Source: Paraburkholderia caballeronis (GTDB lineage Bacteria > Pseudomonadota > Gammaproteobacteria > Burkholderiales > Burkholderiaceae). From it: DNA of 64,000 nt. The notes under the pieces were generated by a model. The model ran no database searches, was not told the origin of the DNA, and was given only the letters and a program-made list of their open reading frames with translations. The position numbers and the translations under genes were made by a program. The stretch lies in assembly GCF_900104845.1 (NCBI RefSeq), contig NZ_FNSR01000003.1, positions 62,001 through 126,000 of the forward strand, given 5' to 3'. Positions 18,464 through 26,147 of the stretch are shown one piece after another. The stretch's first letter is position 1. Each line of letters opens with the position of its first letter.

Positions 18464-19639
18464 TCACAGATCCAGCGTCAGCGTGCCGGTCGCCGCGCGC
18501 GACACGCACACCATCATGCAATCGCCCGCGCGCTGCTCGTCCGGCGTCAGAAAGCCGTCGCGATGTTGCGGCACGCCGTCGAGCACGCGCGTGCGGCAGG
18601 TGCCGCAGACGCCCTGCTCGCACGACGTCGGCACGTCGATGCCCTGCTCGCGCAGCGCGTGCAGCAGGCTCGCGTCGGCGGCGACTTCCACCGTGAGGCC
18701 GCTGCGGGCGAGATGCACGCGAAACGCGCGGTCGTCCGTAGCGTCCGTGCCGGCGCCCGCCGCCGTCGATACCGGCCACGTCTCGCCCTTCGCTTCGAAG
18801 ACCGGCGTCGCCGGCAGCGGCGATTCCCGCCGATACGCAGCGCCCATCCCGTATTGAACCGTTACGCTCGCGGGAAACGAAGGCTTTGGCGCGGCGGCGC
18901 TTCGCGCTTCGAGCGCGTCGCGCAGCCGGTTCAGCCGTTGCTGATGATGACGGCGCATCGCGAGCGCGTCGCCGTCCGCCGCGATGTCGCCGAGCGCGAC
19001 GCCATGCAGATAGGTCCGGTCGGCGCGCGCCGGCTGCACGAGAAACACCACCTGCGCGCCGCTCTCCAGATGCTCGACCAGCACCGCGTCCGGCGTCAGT
19101 TCGAACGCCGCGCACTCGCCGGCCGGCGTCGTATCGAGACCGGCCGGATCGAACCGGTAGCCGCCGAGCGCGCGCATCACGGCCGCGCGGCCCGCATCGA
19201 TCGCGACCGTGCGCAGCCCCAGCCGGTCGCCCGCGCCGTCGAGATCCGCGACCGGCTCGAACGGCGGCAACTCGCCGTGGGCGACCACGCACGACCACAC
19301 GAAGCCGTGACGCACCTTCGCGGGCCACGTCCGCACGTCGACCTTCGGCGCGGCCGCCGCCGGATGCGCGGGCACGAACCGGCACGCGCCGCCGCCGGAG
19401 CCGAACTGCCAGCCGTGGTACTGGCATTGCAGCGCGTCGCCGCGATGCTGGCCGATCGACAGCCGCACGCCGCGATGCGGACAGCGGTTCTCCCACACGT
19501 TGACCGTGCCGTCGTCCGCGCGCCACGCGACGAGATCGTGGCCGAGCAGTTCGGTCCGGTAGATCGCGCGGTCGTCGAGCGCATCGACGCCGCACAGCGG
19601 GAACCAGCCGCTGCCGGCCACGCGGTTGCTAGCGTCCAT
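18464..19639 (-). CDS. Rieske oxygenase-like subunit with dead iron site, fused to a C-terminal [2Fe-2S] ferredoxin
   Basis: This 391-residue protein has three parts. Residues 1-120 are a Rieske domain with C53-x-H55 and C72-x2-H75. Residues about 130-280 look like a reduced oxygenase catalytic domain. Residues about 300-391 are a plant-type ferredoxin with C340, C345, C348 and C378. Aligned with the adjacent catalytic subunit, the iron-ligand motif reads VMRALGGYRFDPAG: D, H and H are replaced by G159, R162 and G167, and the third ligand position is Asn. No FMN- or NAD-binding reductase domain is present, unlike NdmD. The role is probably to pass electrons to the neighbouring subunit. The start overlaps that gene by 11 bp. 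Confidence 0.82.
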   Translation of the reverse strand: MDASNRVAGSGWFPLCGVDALDDRAIYRTELLGHDLVAWRADDGTVNVWENRCPHRGVRLSIGQHRGDALQCQYHGWQFGSGGGACRFVPAHPAAAAPKVDVRTWPAKVRHGFVWSCVVAHGELPPFEPVADLDGAGDRLGLRTVAIDAGRAAVMRALGGYRFDPAGLDTTPAGECAAFELTPDAVLVEHLESGAQVVFLVQPARADRTYLHGVALGDIAADGDALAMRRHHQQRLNRLRDALEARSAAAPKPSFPASVTVQYGMGAAYRRESPLPATPVFEAKGETWPVSTAAGAGTDATDDRAFRVHLARSGLTVEVAADASLLHALREQGIDVPTSCEQGVCGTCRTRVLDGVPQHRDGFLTPDEQRAGDCMMVCVSRAATGTLTLDL

Positions 19640-20528
19640 GAGTCGTTCCGTAGGTCACGCGCTGCGCGCCGAGCCAGCGCCGGTATGCGACCGACATCGA
19701 GTCGGCGCGCACCGGATGCTCGTCGCCGGTGCCGAGCGGCAGACGCTTCGGCACCTGGTTCACGAGGATCTTGATGTCCTGCGCGAAGATCGTCTGCTGG
19801 AAGCCGCGCAACGCGTCGTCGGCGCTGCTGTCGTCCAGATAGCTCATCACGGTGTGCGCGACGCACCACTCCTCGTCGACCGGCTGCACGAACAGCGCGA
19901 TCACGTCGAAGCGCTCCGGCTGCGGCGGGCAGGTCTTGTACAGGATCGCGCAATACGGGCGCGCGACGCGGTACACATAGCGCACGTCGATGCCGGTATC
20001 GGCGGTCATCGCCGCGCGCGGCTGATAGAAGCGGCAGTCGTATGCGTACAGTTCGTGCCGGACCTCGTCGTGCTCGACCCGGTACGGCGCTACCTCGGTG
20101 TACGGCTCGACGCCGAGATAACCGGTATGCACGAACGGGAAATGTCCCATGTCGAGAAAGTTCTCGACCGCGCGCAGGCCGCTCACGTGCACGCGGAACG
20201 CGCCCGCGTGCAGCAGGCGGCGGTCCGGCTCGTCGGCCTCGGGGATCGCGACGAGGTCGCGCGACGGCTCGCCGACGCACGCCCACAACACGCCGTAGCG
20301 CGCGAGCGCGTGGCACGACGCGCCGTTGTCGAGCCGCCATACGCACCAGCGTGCGTCGGCGCCTGCGCCGATCGCGACGTCGATGCCGAGCAGCCGCGTG
20401 CTGTCGACCGGCGTACCGCGCGGGCCGCCCGCCGCCGCGGCCCGCGCTTCGAGCGCGGACAGCGCGGCGACCGGATGCCAGTCGTTCCAGATCACGTCGT
20501 CGACGGCGGCATCGTTCTGCATGTCCAT
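19629..20528 (-). CDS. Rieske-less oxygenase catalytic subunit (NdmC-like architecture)
   Basis: This 299-residue protein is an aromatic-ring-hydroxylase-type catalytic subunit. It has the mononuclear iron motif ENFLDMGHFPFVH (D126, H129, H134) and a C-terminal third ligand, D251 in FAQDIKILVNQ. The N-terminal 90 residues keep strands of the Rieske fold (WCVWRLDNG, LWACVGEP) but no CxH...CxxH pair, so it cannot hold its own Rieske cluster. This makes it depend on the partner gene downstream. NdmC (N7-methylxanthine demethylase) has the same defect, cured by the Rieske domain of NdmD. The substrate is unknown. The binding protein next door suggests a purine-like or nucleoside-like molecule. 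Confidence 0.82.
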   Translation of the reverse strand: MDMQNDAAVDDVIWNDWHPVAALSALEARAAAAGGPRGTPVDSTRLLGIDVAIGAGADARWCVWRLDNGASCHALARYGVLWACVGEPSRDLVAIPEADEPDRRLLHAGAFRVHVSGLRAVENFLDMGHFPFVHTGYLGVEPYTEVAPYRVEHDEVRHELYAYDCRFYQPRAAMTADTGIDVRYVYRVARPYCAILYKTCPPQPERFDVIALFVQPVDEEWCVAHTVMSYLDDSSADDALRGFQQTIFAQDIKILVNQVPKRLPLGTGDEHPVRADSMSVAYRRWLGAQRVTYGTTHGR

Positions 20529-20544
20529 TCCGTTCGTCTCTCCG

Positions 20545-21654
20545 TCATTGCACGAGCTTGCCGTCCACGCCCTCGACGAACCAGTCGAGCCGGTTCGCGT
20601 CGGTGGCGGACAGCGTGGCGTTCGCGGCGACCCGCAGCTTGCCGCTCTGATCCTTCAGCGGACCGGCGAACGGATCGATGCGCCCCGCGACCAGCGCCGC
20701 GCGCCGCTCCGCAAGCGCGCGCTGCGCTTCGGGCGGCACCGCGGCCGGGTTCACATTGACGAGGTCGGTGATGCCTTCCTTCACGCCCCAGTACACCGGC
20801 TTGCTGGTCCACGTGCCGCTGCGGATCTCGTCGATCGCCTTCGTATAATAAATGCCCCAGTCGTACGCGACCGAGCCGAGATGCGCGTGCGGCCCCCAGC
20901 GGCTCATGTCCGAATCCCAGCCGAACGCATGCACGCCGCGCTGCTCGGCAACCGCCATCGTCGCGGTCGAATCGGTGTTCTGCATCAGCACGTCCGCGCC
21001 GAGGCCGACCAGCGTTTCGGCCGCCTGGCGTTCCTTGCCCGGATCGAACCAGCTGCTGACCCACACGACCTTCACGACCGTCTGCGGCGCGACCGACCGC
21101 GCGCCTAGCGCGAACGCGTCGATGTTGCGCACGACCTCCGGAATCGGCACCGAGCCGACGAAGCCGAGCACGTGCGACTTCGACACATAACCGGCGACGA
21201 CGCCCGCCAGATACGCGGACTCGTACACCTTGCCGTTGAAGTTGCCGAAGTTCGGCGCGCTCTTGTAGCCGGAGCAATGCAGGAACACCGTGTCCGGGAA
21301 GTCGCGCGACACGCGCAGCATCGCATCCATGTAGCCGAACGACGTGCCGATCACCACCTTGTCGCCCTTCGCCGCGCGGTCGCGGAACACGCGCTCCGCG
21401 TCGGCGTTCTCCGGCACGTTCTCGATGCGCGTGACCTTGATCTGCGGACCGAGCGTCTTTTCGGCGGCGGCGATGCCGAGATCGTGCGCATGGGTCCAGC
21501 CGGCGTCGCCGGGGTTGCCGAGATAGACGATGGACACGCCGAGCGGCCCGGCCGCCGCGGCGGGCGACGACGCGCCGACGGCGAGCGTGGCGGCGGCCGC
21601 GAGCGACAGCGCCGCGCGCACGAAAAGGCGGCGAAGGATGAAGCGTTCGGTCAT
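20545..21654 (-). CDS. BMP-family ABC transporter substrate-binding protein
   Basis: This 369-residue exported protein has a signal peptide (1-35, ending AAAAG) and a BMP/Med fold: VSIVYLGNPGDAGWTHAHDLG, VVIGTSFGYMDA, VYESAYLAGVVAGY and VLMQNTDSTATM. Family members usually bind nucleosides or purines. No permease or ATPase genes accompany it in the window, so it must share a transporter or have its membrane parts elsewhere. It lies between the oxygenase subunits and the hydrolase in one operon. Confidence 0.86.
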   Translation of the reverse strand: MTERFILRRLFVRAALSLAAAATLAVGASSPAAAAGPLGVSIVYLGNPGDAGWTHAHDLGIAAAEKTLGPQIKVTRIENVPENADAERVFRDRAAKGDKVVIGTSFGYMDAMLRVSRDFPDTVFLHCSGYKSAPNFGNFNGKVYESAYLAGVVAGYVSKSHVLGFVGSVPIPEVVRNIDAFALGARSVAPQTVVKVVWVSSWFDPGKERQAAETLVGLGADVLMQNTDSTATMAVAEQRGVHAFGWDSDMSRWGPHAHLGSVAYDWGIYYTKAIDEIRSGTWTSKPVYWGVKEGITDLVNVNPAAVPPEAQRALAERRAALVAGRIDPFAGPLKDQSGKLRVAANATLSATDANRLDWFVEGVDGKLVQ

Positions 21655-22469
21655 GACAGGGTTCCGGTGGTGGACGAAAGAGTGGACGGCGCAACGATGC
21701 CGAGGCGGGCGAGCGCGTCGCCGACAAGGTCCGCCAGTTCGGCGGGACGCGCGAGTTGCGGCACGTGTCCGCAGTCGATCGAACGCACGAGCGCGCCCGG
21801 CACCAGCGCCTGCATCCGGCGCTGCAACGGCAGCAGCACCGACCGGTCGCGCAGCGCCTCGACATAAATGCGCGGCACGCGGCCGAAACGTTCGTCGGTC
21901 AGCGTCGCGACCAGCGCGCGGCCGCTCTCCCGCTGCGGCGTGAGCTTCGCGGCCGCGCGCCTTGCGGCGTCGGGCGGGCAGTCGTGCAGGAACACGTCCA
22001 GCGCGGCCTGCGGCGGCACTTCCGTTGTCGCGCGGTCGTCGGACCATAACAGGTAGGGCGCGATGCCTTCGGCGCCCGGCACGTCGGCGGCGCTCGCTTC
22101 GACGAAGTCCGCGTAACCGAGGCCGGACGGCAGCATCATGCCGGCGACGTACACGATGCACGCGACCTTGTCCGGCAACGCCTCCGCAAGCTGCGACACC
22201 GGCACGCCCGCGCCGCTGTGCGCGACCACGACGGCCGGGCCGTCGAACGCCGCGAGTCCGGCTTGCAGCGCATCGACGTACGTTTGCAGCGACACCGCTG
22301 GATGGGCGGCGTCCCGTTGCGGGTCGGCGCCGTTGCCGGGCAGATCCACCGCGTGCGCGGGCCAGCCGCGCGCGGCCAGTTCCGGCAGCCATGCATCCCA
22401 TGCCCAGCTACCCTGCCACGCGCCGTGGACCAGCAGCATGCCGGCTGCCGTGTTACGCGCCGCCGTCAT
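21651..22469 (-). CDS. Alpha/beta hydrolase (esterase, SABP2/EstC-like)
   Basis: This 272-residue protein has the alpha/beta-hydrolase signatures: LLVHGAWQGSWAW (oxyanion region), VVVAHSGAG with the nucleophile Ser, and a C-terminal IDCGHVPQLARP with the catalytic His. It resembles small esterases and hydroxynitrile-lyase-like enzymes. It overlaps the 2OG oxygenase stop (ATGA) and the binding-protein start, so it belongs to the same transcript. It may hydrolyse a product of the oxygenases; the substrate is unknown. Confidence 0.82.
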   Translation of the reverse strand: MTAARNTAAGMLLVHGAWQGSWAWDAWLPELAARGWPAHAVDLPGNGADPQRDAAHPAVSLQTYVDALQAGLAAFDGPAVVVAHSGAGVPVSQLAEALPDKVACIVYVAGMMLPSGLGYADFVEASAADVPGAEGIAPYLLWSDDRATTEVPPQAALDVFLHDCPPDAARRAAAKLTPQRESGRALVATLTDERFGRVPRIYVEALRDRSVLLPLQRRMQALVPGALVRSIDCGHVPQLARPAELADLVGDALARLGIVAPSTLSSTTGTLS

Positions 22470-23446
22470 CCGTAGGTTCTCCGGTAGCACGCTTCGAGAT
22501 GCTCGACGACCGTGATGGGCGGATGCAGCGGCGCTTCGCCGTCGGCCGCGCAGCCCGGCAGGCACGCCACCACGTAGTCCGGACGGCCGGTGAAGAAGAA
22601 CGGAATCGAATAACGCTCGCGGCCCGATGCGTTGACCACGCGATGCAGCGTCGAGCGGTAACGGCCGTTGGTCCAGCGCGCGATCAGGTCGCCGAGATTG
22701 ACGACGAACGTGTCCGGCAGCGGCGGCACGTGGATCCACGAGCCGTCGCCGTCCTGCACCTGCAAGCCGCCGTTCGCGTCCTGCCACAGCAGCGTCAGGC
22801 AGCCGAAGTCGGTGTGCGCGCCGCAGCCCTTCTGGTCCGGCAACGCGTGCGGCGGCTGAGGCGGATAGTGCAGCAGCCGCAGCGTGGCCATCGCGTCGTC
22901 GCAGAACGCGTCGAAATGGTCTTCCGGCAACGCCAGCGACAGCGCGAGCCCGCGCGTGAGCCGCACCGACAGCGCGTAAAGCGCATCGAAGTACCGCTCC
23001 ATCGCCGGGCGGAACGCGGCGCGCTGCGGCGGCCACTGGTTCGGCCCGCAGTTGAACGCGCGCGCGACGACGCGCGGATGGTCGAGCGGCAGTTCGTTGC
23101 CGATGTAGAACCCCTCCTTCAGGTCCGGCGGCGTGCCCGCCTCCAGCACCTGGCCGCGCAGCGGCTCATAACCGCGGTTGCAGAACGACAGCGCCTTGTC
23201 GACGAGCCGCTTGTCCGCTTCGTCCTGGCCGAAGAACAGTTCGGCCTCGTTGCGCGCGTCGTCGATCAGCTCGCGCGGGACGCCGTGGTTCGAGATGTAG
23301 AAGAACCCCTTGTCGATACACGCCGCATGCAGCGCCGCGCCGACCGCCGCGCGCACTCGCGGATCGCCCGATGCAAGGCCCGCTACGTCGATCACCGGCA
23401 GACTGGTGCGCGGCACCTCGCGCGCGGAAAGCACTTCTGACATCAC
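22466..23446 (-). CDS. 2-oxoglutarate/Fe(II)-dependent oxygenase, isopenicillin N synthase-like
   Basis: This 326-residue protein starts with LPVIDVAGL and GFFYISNHGVP, typical of DIOX_N. It carries the iron triad HTDFG (H, D) and STLHRVVN (H), with the 2-oxoglutarate-binding RYSIPFFF Arg/Ser. It is the first gene of the - strand catabolic operon, with a LysR-type operator about 75 bp upstream. The pairing with a split Rieske oxygenase suggests two successive oxidative attacks on a heterocycle or N-alkyl substrate; that is inference. Confidence 0.88.
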   Translation of the reverse strand: MMSEVLSAREVPRTSLPVIDVAGLASGDPRVRAAVGAALHAACIDKGFFYISNHGVPRELIDDARNEAELFFGQDEADKRLVDKALSFCNRGYEPLRGQVLEAGTPPDLKEGFYIGNELPLDHPRVVARAFNCGPNQWPPQRAAFRPAMERYFDALYALSVRLTRGLALSLALPEDHFDAFCDDAMATLRLLHYPPQPPHALPDQKGCGAHTDFGCLTLLWQDANGGLQVQDGDGSWIHVPPLPDTFVVNLGDLIARWTNGRYRSTLHRVVNASGRERYSIPFFFTGRPDYVVACLPGCAADGEAPLHPPITVVEHLEACYRRTYG

Positions 23447-23843
23447 CGCTCCTTCGTATTCGTTGCGGTCAGTCTAGCGGCGGCCTGCTGTACAAAAAAG
23501 CGCAGAAAACAGCGCATGGTGATGCCGTTTTGGCATCGGGGCGGAAATGGGCGGCTGCGGTCCGGAATGGGGCGATGCGGGAACGTTCGTCTTTGTGAAC
23601 CGGAATCGCCGGACGGACGCGGCGCGCAGGATCACGCGAACGCTATCACCGCCCTGCGCGGTCCCGCTGCGATCGTGTGGTGCAGTTCGTGGCGACCCGC
23701 GACGGAAGCGGCTCGTGCGAGCCACCCGGGCATCGTGACAGAGCCGCACATGGATCCAGACTTCGCGGGCTTCGTGCGCGGCCTGCCCGATCCGGCGCGC
23801 GAGGCTCGCGAACGGCGACTGAAGCGCCCCGAACGTTCGACGG
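23447..23843. other. Intergenic promoter region of the catabolic operon
   Basis: This 397 bp holds no convincing gene. It contains the LysR-type box described separately and a locally A-rich run (TACAAAAAAGCGCAGAAAAC, 23491-23510) between the box and the start at 23446. Confidence 0.5.
23521..23537. promoter_or_regulatory. LysR-type operator candidate upstream of the 2OG oxygenase operon
   Basis: GATGCC-GTTTT-GGCATC is a perfect 6-bp inverted repeat. Its core TGCC-N5-GGCA fits the LTTR rule T-N11-A. It sits 75 bp from the oxygenase start, and the next upstream gene encodes a LysR regulator. Confidence 0.55.
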
Positions 23844-24797
23844 CTAAACGTCGGGCTCATCGTCCTCGCGCTCCGCGATCGCCTCCGCGAGCAGCCGCAC
23901 GAACGCATCGAGCGCCGGCGTCAGCGTGCGGCCCGCGCGCGCGTAGGCGCCCAGTTCGGACACCAGCGCACGTGGCGCGCGCAACGGGATATGGACCAGC
24001 GTGCGGTCCGCCAGATCGCGCTCCAGGCCGAGCCGCGTCTGGAACCCGACGCCGTGGCCGCGCGCCGCCATCCGCCGCATCAACTCGATCGAGTCGCTTT
24101 CGAGCACCAGTTGCAACGGCTTGCCGTAGCGGCGGATCAGCGGCGCGAGCAGCCCGCTGATCGACAGTTGCGCGTTGCCGAGAATCAGCGGATAACGCGC
24201 GCACTGCGCGAACGTGACCGCCGTTTCGCCCGCGAGCGGATGATCGACCGCGACGATCGCGCCGAGCTGGAAGCGCCCGACCGCAAGCTGCTGCAACCCG
24301 CCGGTCTGCGGCAGCGAGAACGCGAGGCCGAGGTCGGCGTCGCCGTCGAGGATCGTCCGCGGGATCGACGCGGAGCCGGCCGTGCGCACGCGAAACTGGA
24401 TCGCCGGATAACGCGTCAGCATCCGCTCGATCAGGTTCGGCAGGAAGCTGGAGTTGAGCCCCTCGACGGTCACGATGCCGATCTCGCCGCGCCGGATGCC
24501 GCGCAGCGCGTCCATCTCGCTCTCGAAGCGGCGCGCGTCCTGCAACACGGTGATTACGTGACGCGCGAACACCTCGCCGGCCGCGGTCAGCGACAGTCCG
24601 CCGGCCAGCCGCTCGAACAGCGGCGTGCCGACTTCCGCTTCGAGCTTCAGCAGTTGCCGGTTCACCGCCGACGACGCGACGTGCAGTTGTCGCGCCGCCT
24701 CGCGGATCGAGCCGTAGCGGCGGATCGCATCGAAGTAGCGCAGCGAGCGCGCGTGGATATGCGATGCGAGCGCATCGGGGACGGTGGGCTTCGGCAT
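23844..24797 (-). CDS. LysR-family transcriptional regulator of the catabolic operon
   Basis: This 317-residue LTTR starts at MPKPTVPD; an in-frame earlier codon is less likely because family proteins begin just before the HTH. The HTH (about 20-60: SIREAARQLHVASSAVNRQLLKLEAE) is followed by a periplasmic-binding-like effector domain. It is encoded on the same strand as the operon it precedes, about 400 bp upstream. It probably regulates that operon through the inverted repeat at 23521-23537. Confidence 0.86.
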   Translation of the reverse strand: MPKPTVPDALASHIHARSLRYFDAIRRYGSIREAARQLHVASSAVNRQLLKLEAEVGTPLFERLAGGLSLTAAGEVFARHVITVLQDARRFESEMDALRGIRRGEIGIVTVEGLNSSFLPNLIERMLTRYPAIQFRVRTAGSASIPRTILDGDADLGLAFSLPQTGGLQQLAVGRFQLGAIVAVDHPLAGETAVTFAQCARYPLILGNAQLSISGLLAPLIRRYGKPLQLVLESDSIELMRRMAARGHGVGFQTRLGLERDLADRTLVHIPLRAPRALVSELGAYARAGRTLTPALDAFVRLLAEAIAEREDDEPDV

Positions 24798-24977
24798 GGC
24801 GGTCCGCAGATGGAGGAGTTCGCGCGCGACGCTTCGGCCGGCGCGGAACACACGGCTGGCACGACCGGCGTGAGCGGTCGTCGCGGCGATGATAGCGGAT
24901 CAAAATCCGCGCGGGGGGCGGACGATGGACGAGATGCCGCCCGTGCGAGCGGACGGCGCAGCGGAACCGGAACGCGA

Positions 24978-25718
24978 CTAACGCCAGACGCGATAGCCGT
25001 AAGCGCGCGGCGGATAACCGTAGCCGCTCCAGTAGCCCGGCGGATACGCGGACCACGGCACCGGCGCGGACACAGTGACCACCGGCTGCTGATACACGGG
25101 CGGCGGCGCGTACTCGGTCTGCGCATAGACCGGCACGTACTGCACGACCGGCGGCGGAGGCGGCGGCGGCGCATAGGCCTGCTGCACGATCACCGGCTGC
25201 TGATAGACGGGCGGGGGCGGTGGCTGGTAGGCCGGCGCGGCGTCGTAGGCTTGCGGCGGATACGACGGCGTCATCGTGTACTGCTGCGCGGGCGGCAGAC
25301 GCCGATACGCGGGCTGTGCCGGCAGCGCGCGCTGCGCGACCTGCGGCGGCTGCACCGGCGCGACGCTCGCGTCGTCGCCGTCGGGCATGCCGGGCGGCAA
25401 CGGCGGCACGTCGCGCGACGGCGGCGCCTTCTGCACCTGCTTCAACTGATCGCGCAGCGACGCGTAGGTCTCCGCGTCTTCCTTCGCGCGTGCGTTGTAG
25501 CCGCTGTGATACGCGTCGCTCAGATCCTGCAGCCGCGCCTTGTTTTCCTCGTCGGCCGTCATCTGCTCTTCGCCGGGGTCCAGCGACGCATCGGCCTGGC
25601 CGCCGCCGTCATAGGCGGCGCGCGGTCCGTCGGCGTGTGCCGGGACGGGATGGAGCGACGTCGCAAGGGCCACGGCGAGCGCCGCCGTGCCGGACTGCAT
25701 TGTGATTCTCATGGTCAT
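24978..25718 (-). CDS. Exported Pro/Tyr-rich protein of unknown function
   Basis: This 246-residue protein has a signal peptide (about 1-27, ending PAHA), a charged region predicted helical (about 45-95: DEENKARLQDLSDAYHSGY) and a low-complexity tail from about 120 rich in Pro, Tyr and Gln (YPPQAYD, YQQPVIVQQAY, a run of seven Pro). It ends GYGYPPRAYGYRVWR. The ATG at 25718 is chosen because it directly precedes the signal peptide. The composition suggests a surface or cell-wall-associated protein. No family is recognised. Confidence 0.6.
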   Translation of the reverse strand: MTMRITMQSGTAALAVALATSLHPVPAHADGPRAAYDGGGQADASLDPGEEQMTADEENKARLQDLSDAYHSGYNARAKEDAETYASLRDQLKQVQKAPPSRDVPPLPPGMPDGDDASVAPVQPPQVAQRALPAQPAYRRLPPAQQYTMTPSYPPQAYDAAPAYQPPPPPVYQQPVIVQQAYAPPPPPPPVVQYVPVYAQTEYAPPPVYQQPVVTVSAPVPWSAYPPGYWSGYGYPPRAYGYRVWR

Positions 25719-26057
25719 GACCTCGCAGCTCGATAAAGTTGCGGCCCACAACGAACGGCTCCAGATGAAGCGCCTGCGATCGGTACGGATACGGATCGCA
25801 CGGCGCATTCGACATCGAAGCATAGGCGGGAATCCGCGCAAACTCCAACGGTATTTGTACGGTGGCGCACACGGATGCGCATTCGCGTAGGGCAGGCGTC
25901 GTTCGCGATGGAACGGTCATCGCGCAACGAAAATATCGCGGCATCTGTTTCGCAAGCCTGAACGATTCCGCGCGGCGCGGTACGACGTTCCGTTGCGGGT
26001 CGCGATGGGATGCGCGCCGTCGAGGCGCGACAGGTTGCGCCTTTCGTCCGCAGCATG
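25719..26057. other. Intergenic stretch without recognisable gene
   Basis: About 340 bp between the Pro-rich protein start and the terminator of the TonB receptor. It is slightly AT-richer than its neighbours. No motif of note was found beyond a probable promoter for the - strand gene. Confidence 0.4.
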
Positions 26058-26095
26058 AAAAAACCGCCGGCCTCCTCATGGAGCCGGCGGTTTTT
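26058..26095 (-). terminator. Intrinsic terminator of the TonB receptor gene
   Basis: A stem CCGCCGGC (26064-26071) / GCCGGCGG (26083-26090) with an 11-nt loop is flanked by six As and five Ts, so it can act in both directions. It lies about 50 bp past the receptor stop on the - strand. Confidence 0.88.
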
Positions 26096-26147
26096 GCATA
26101 GAGCATCGACGCGGCGCTGAAGCCACGTCGATGCCGCGATACGTCGA

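Noticed and set aside
18563..19774. A 403-codon + strand frame over the Rieske-ferredoxin gene
   Set aside because: It is antisense to a gene with intact metal-binding motifs and is rich in Arg and Ala with no domain.
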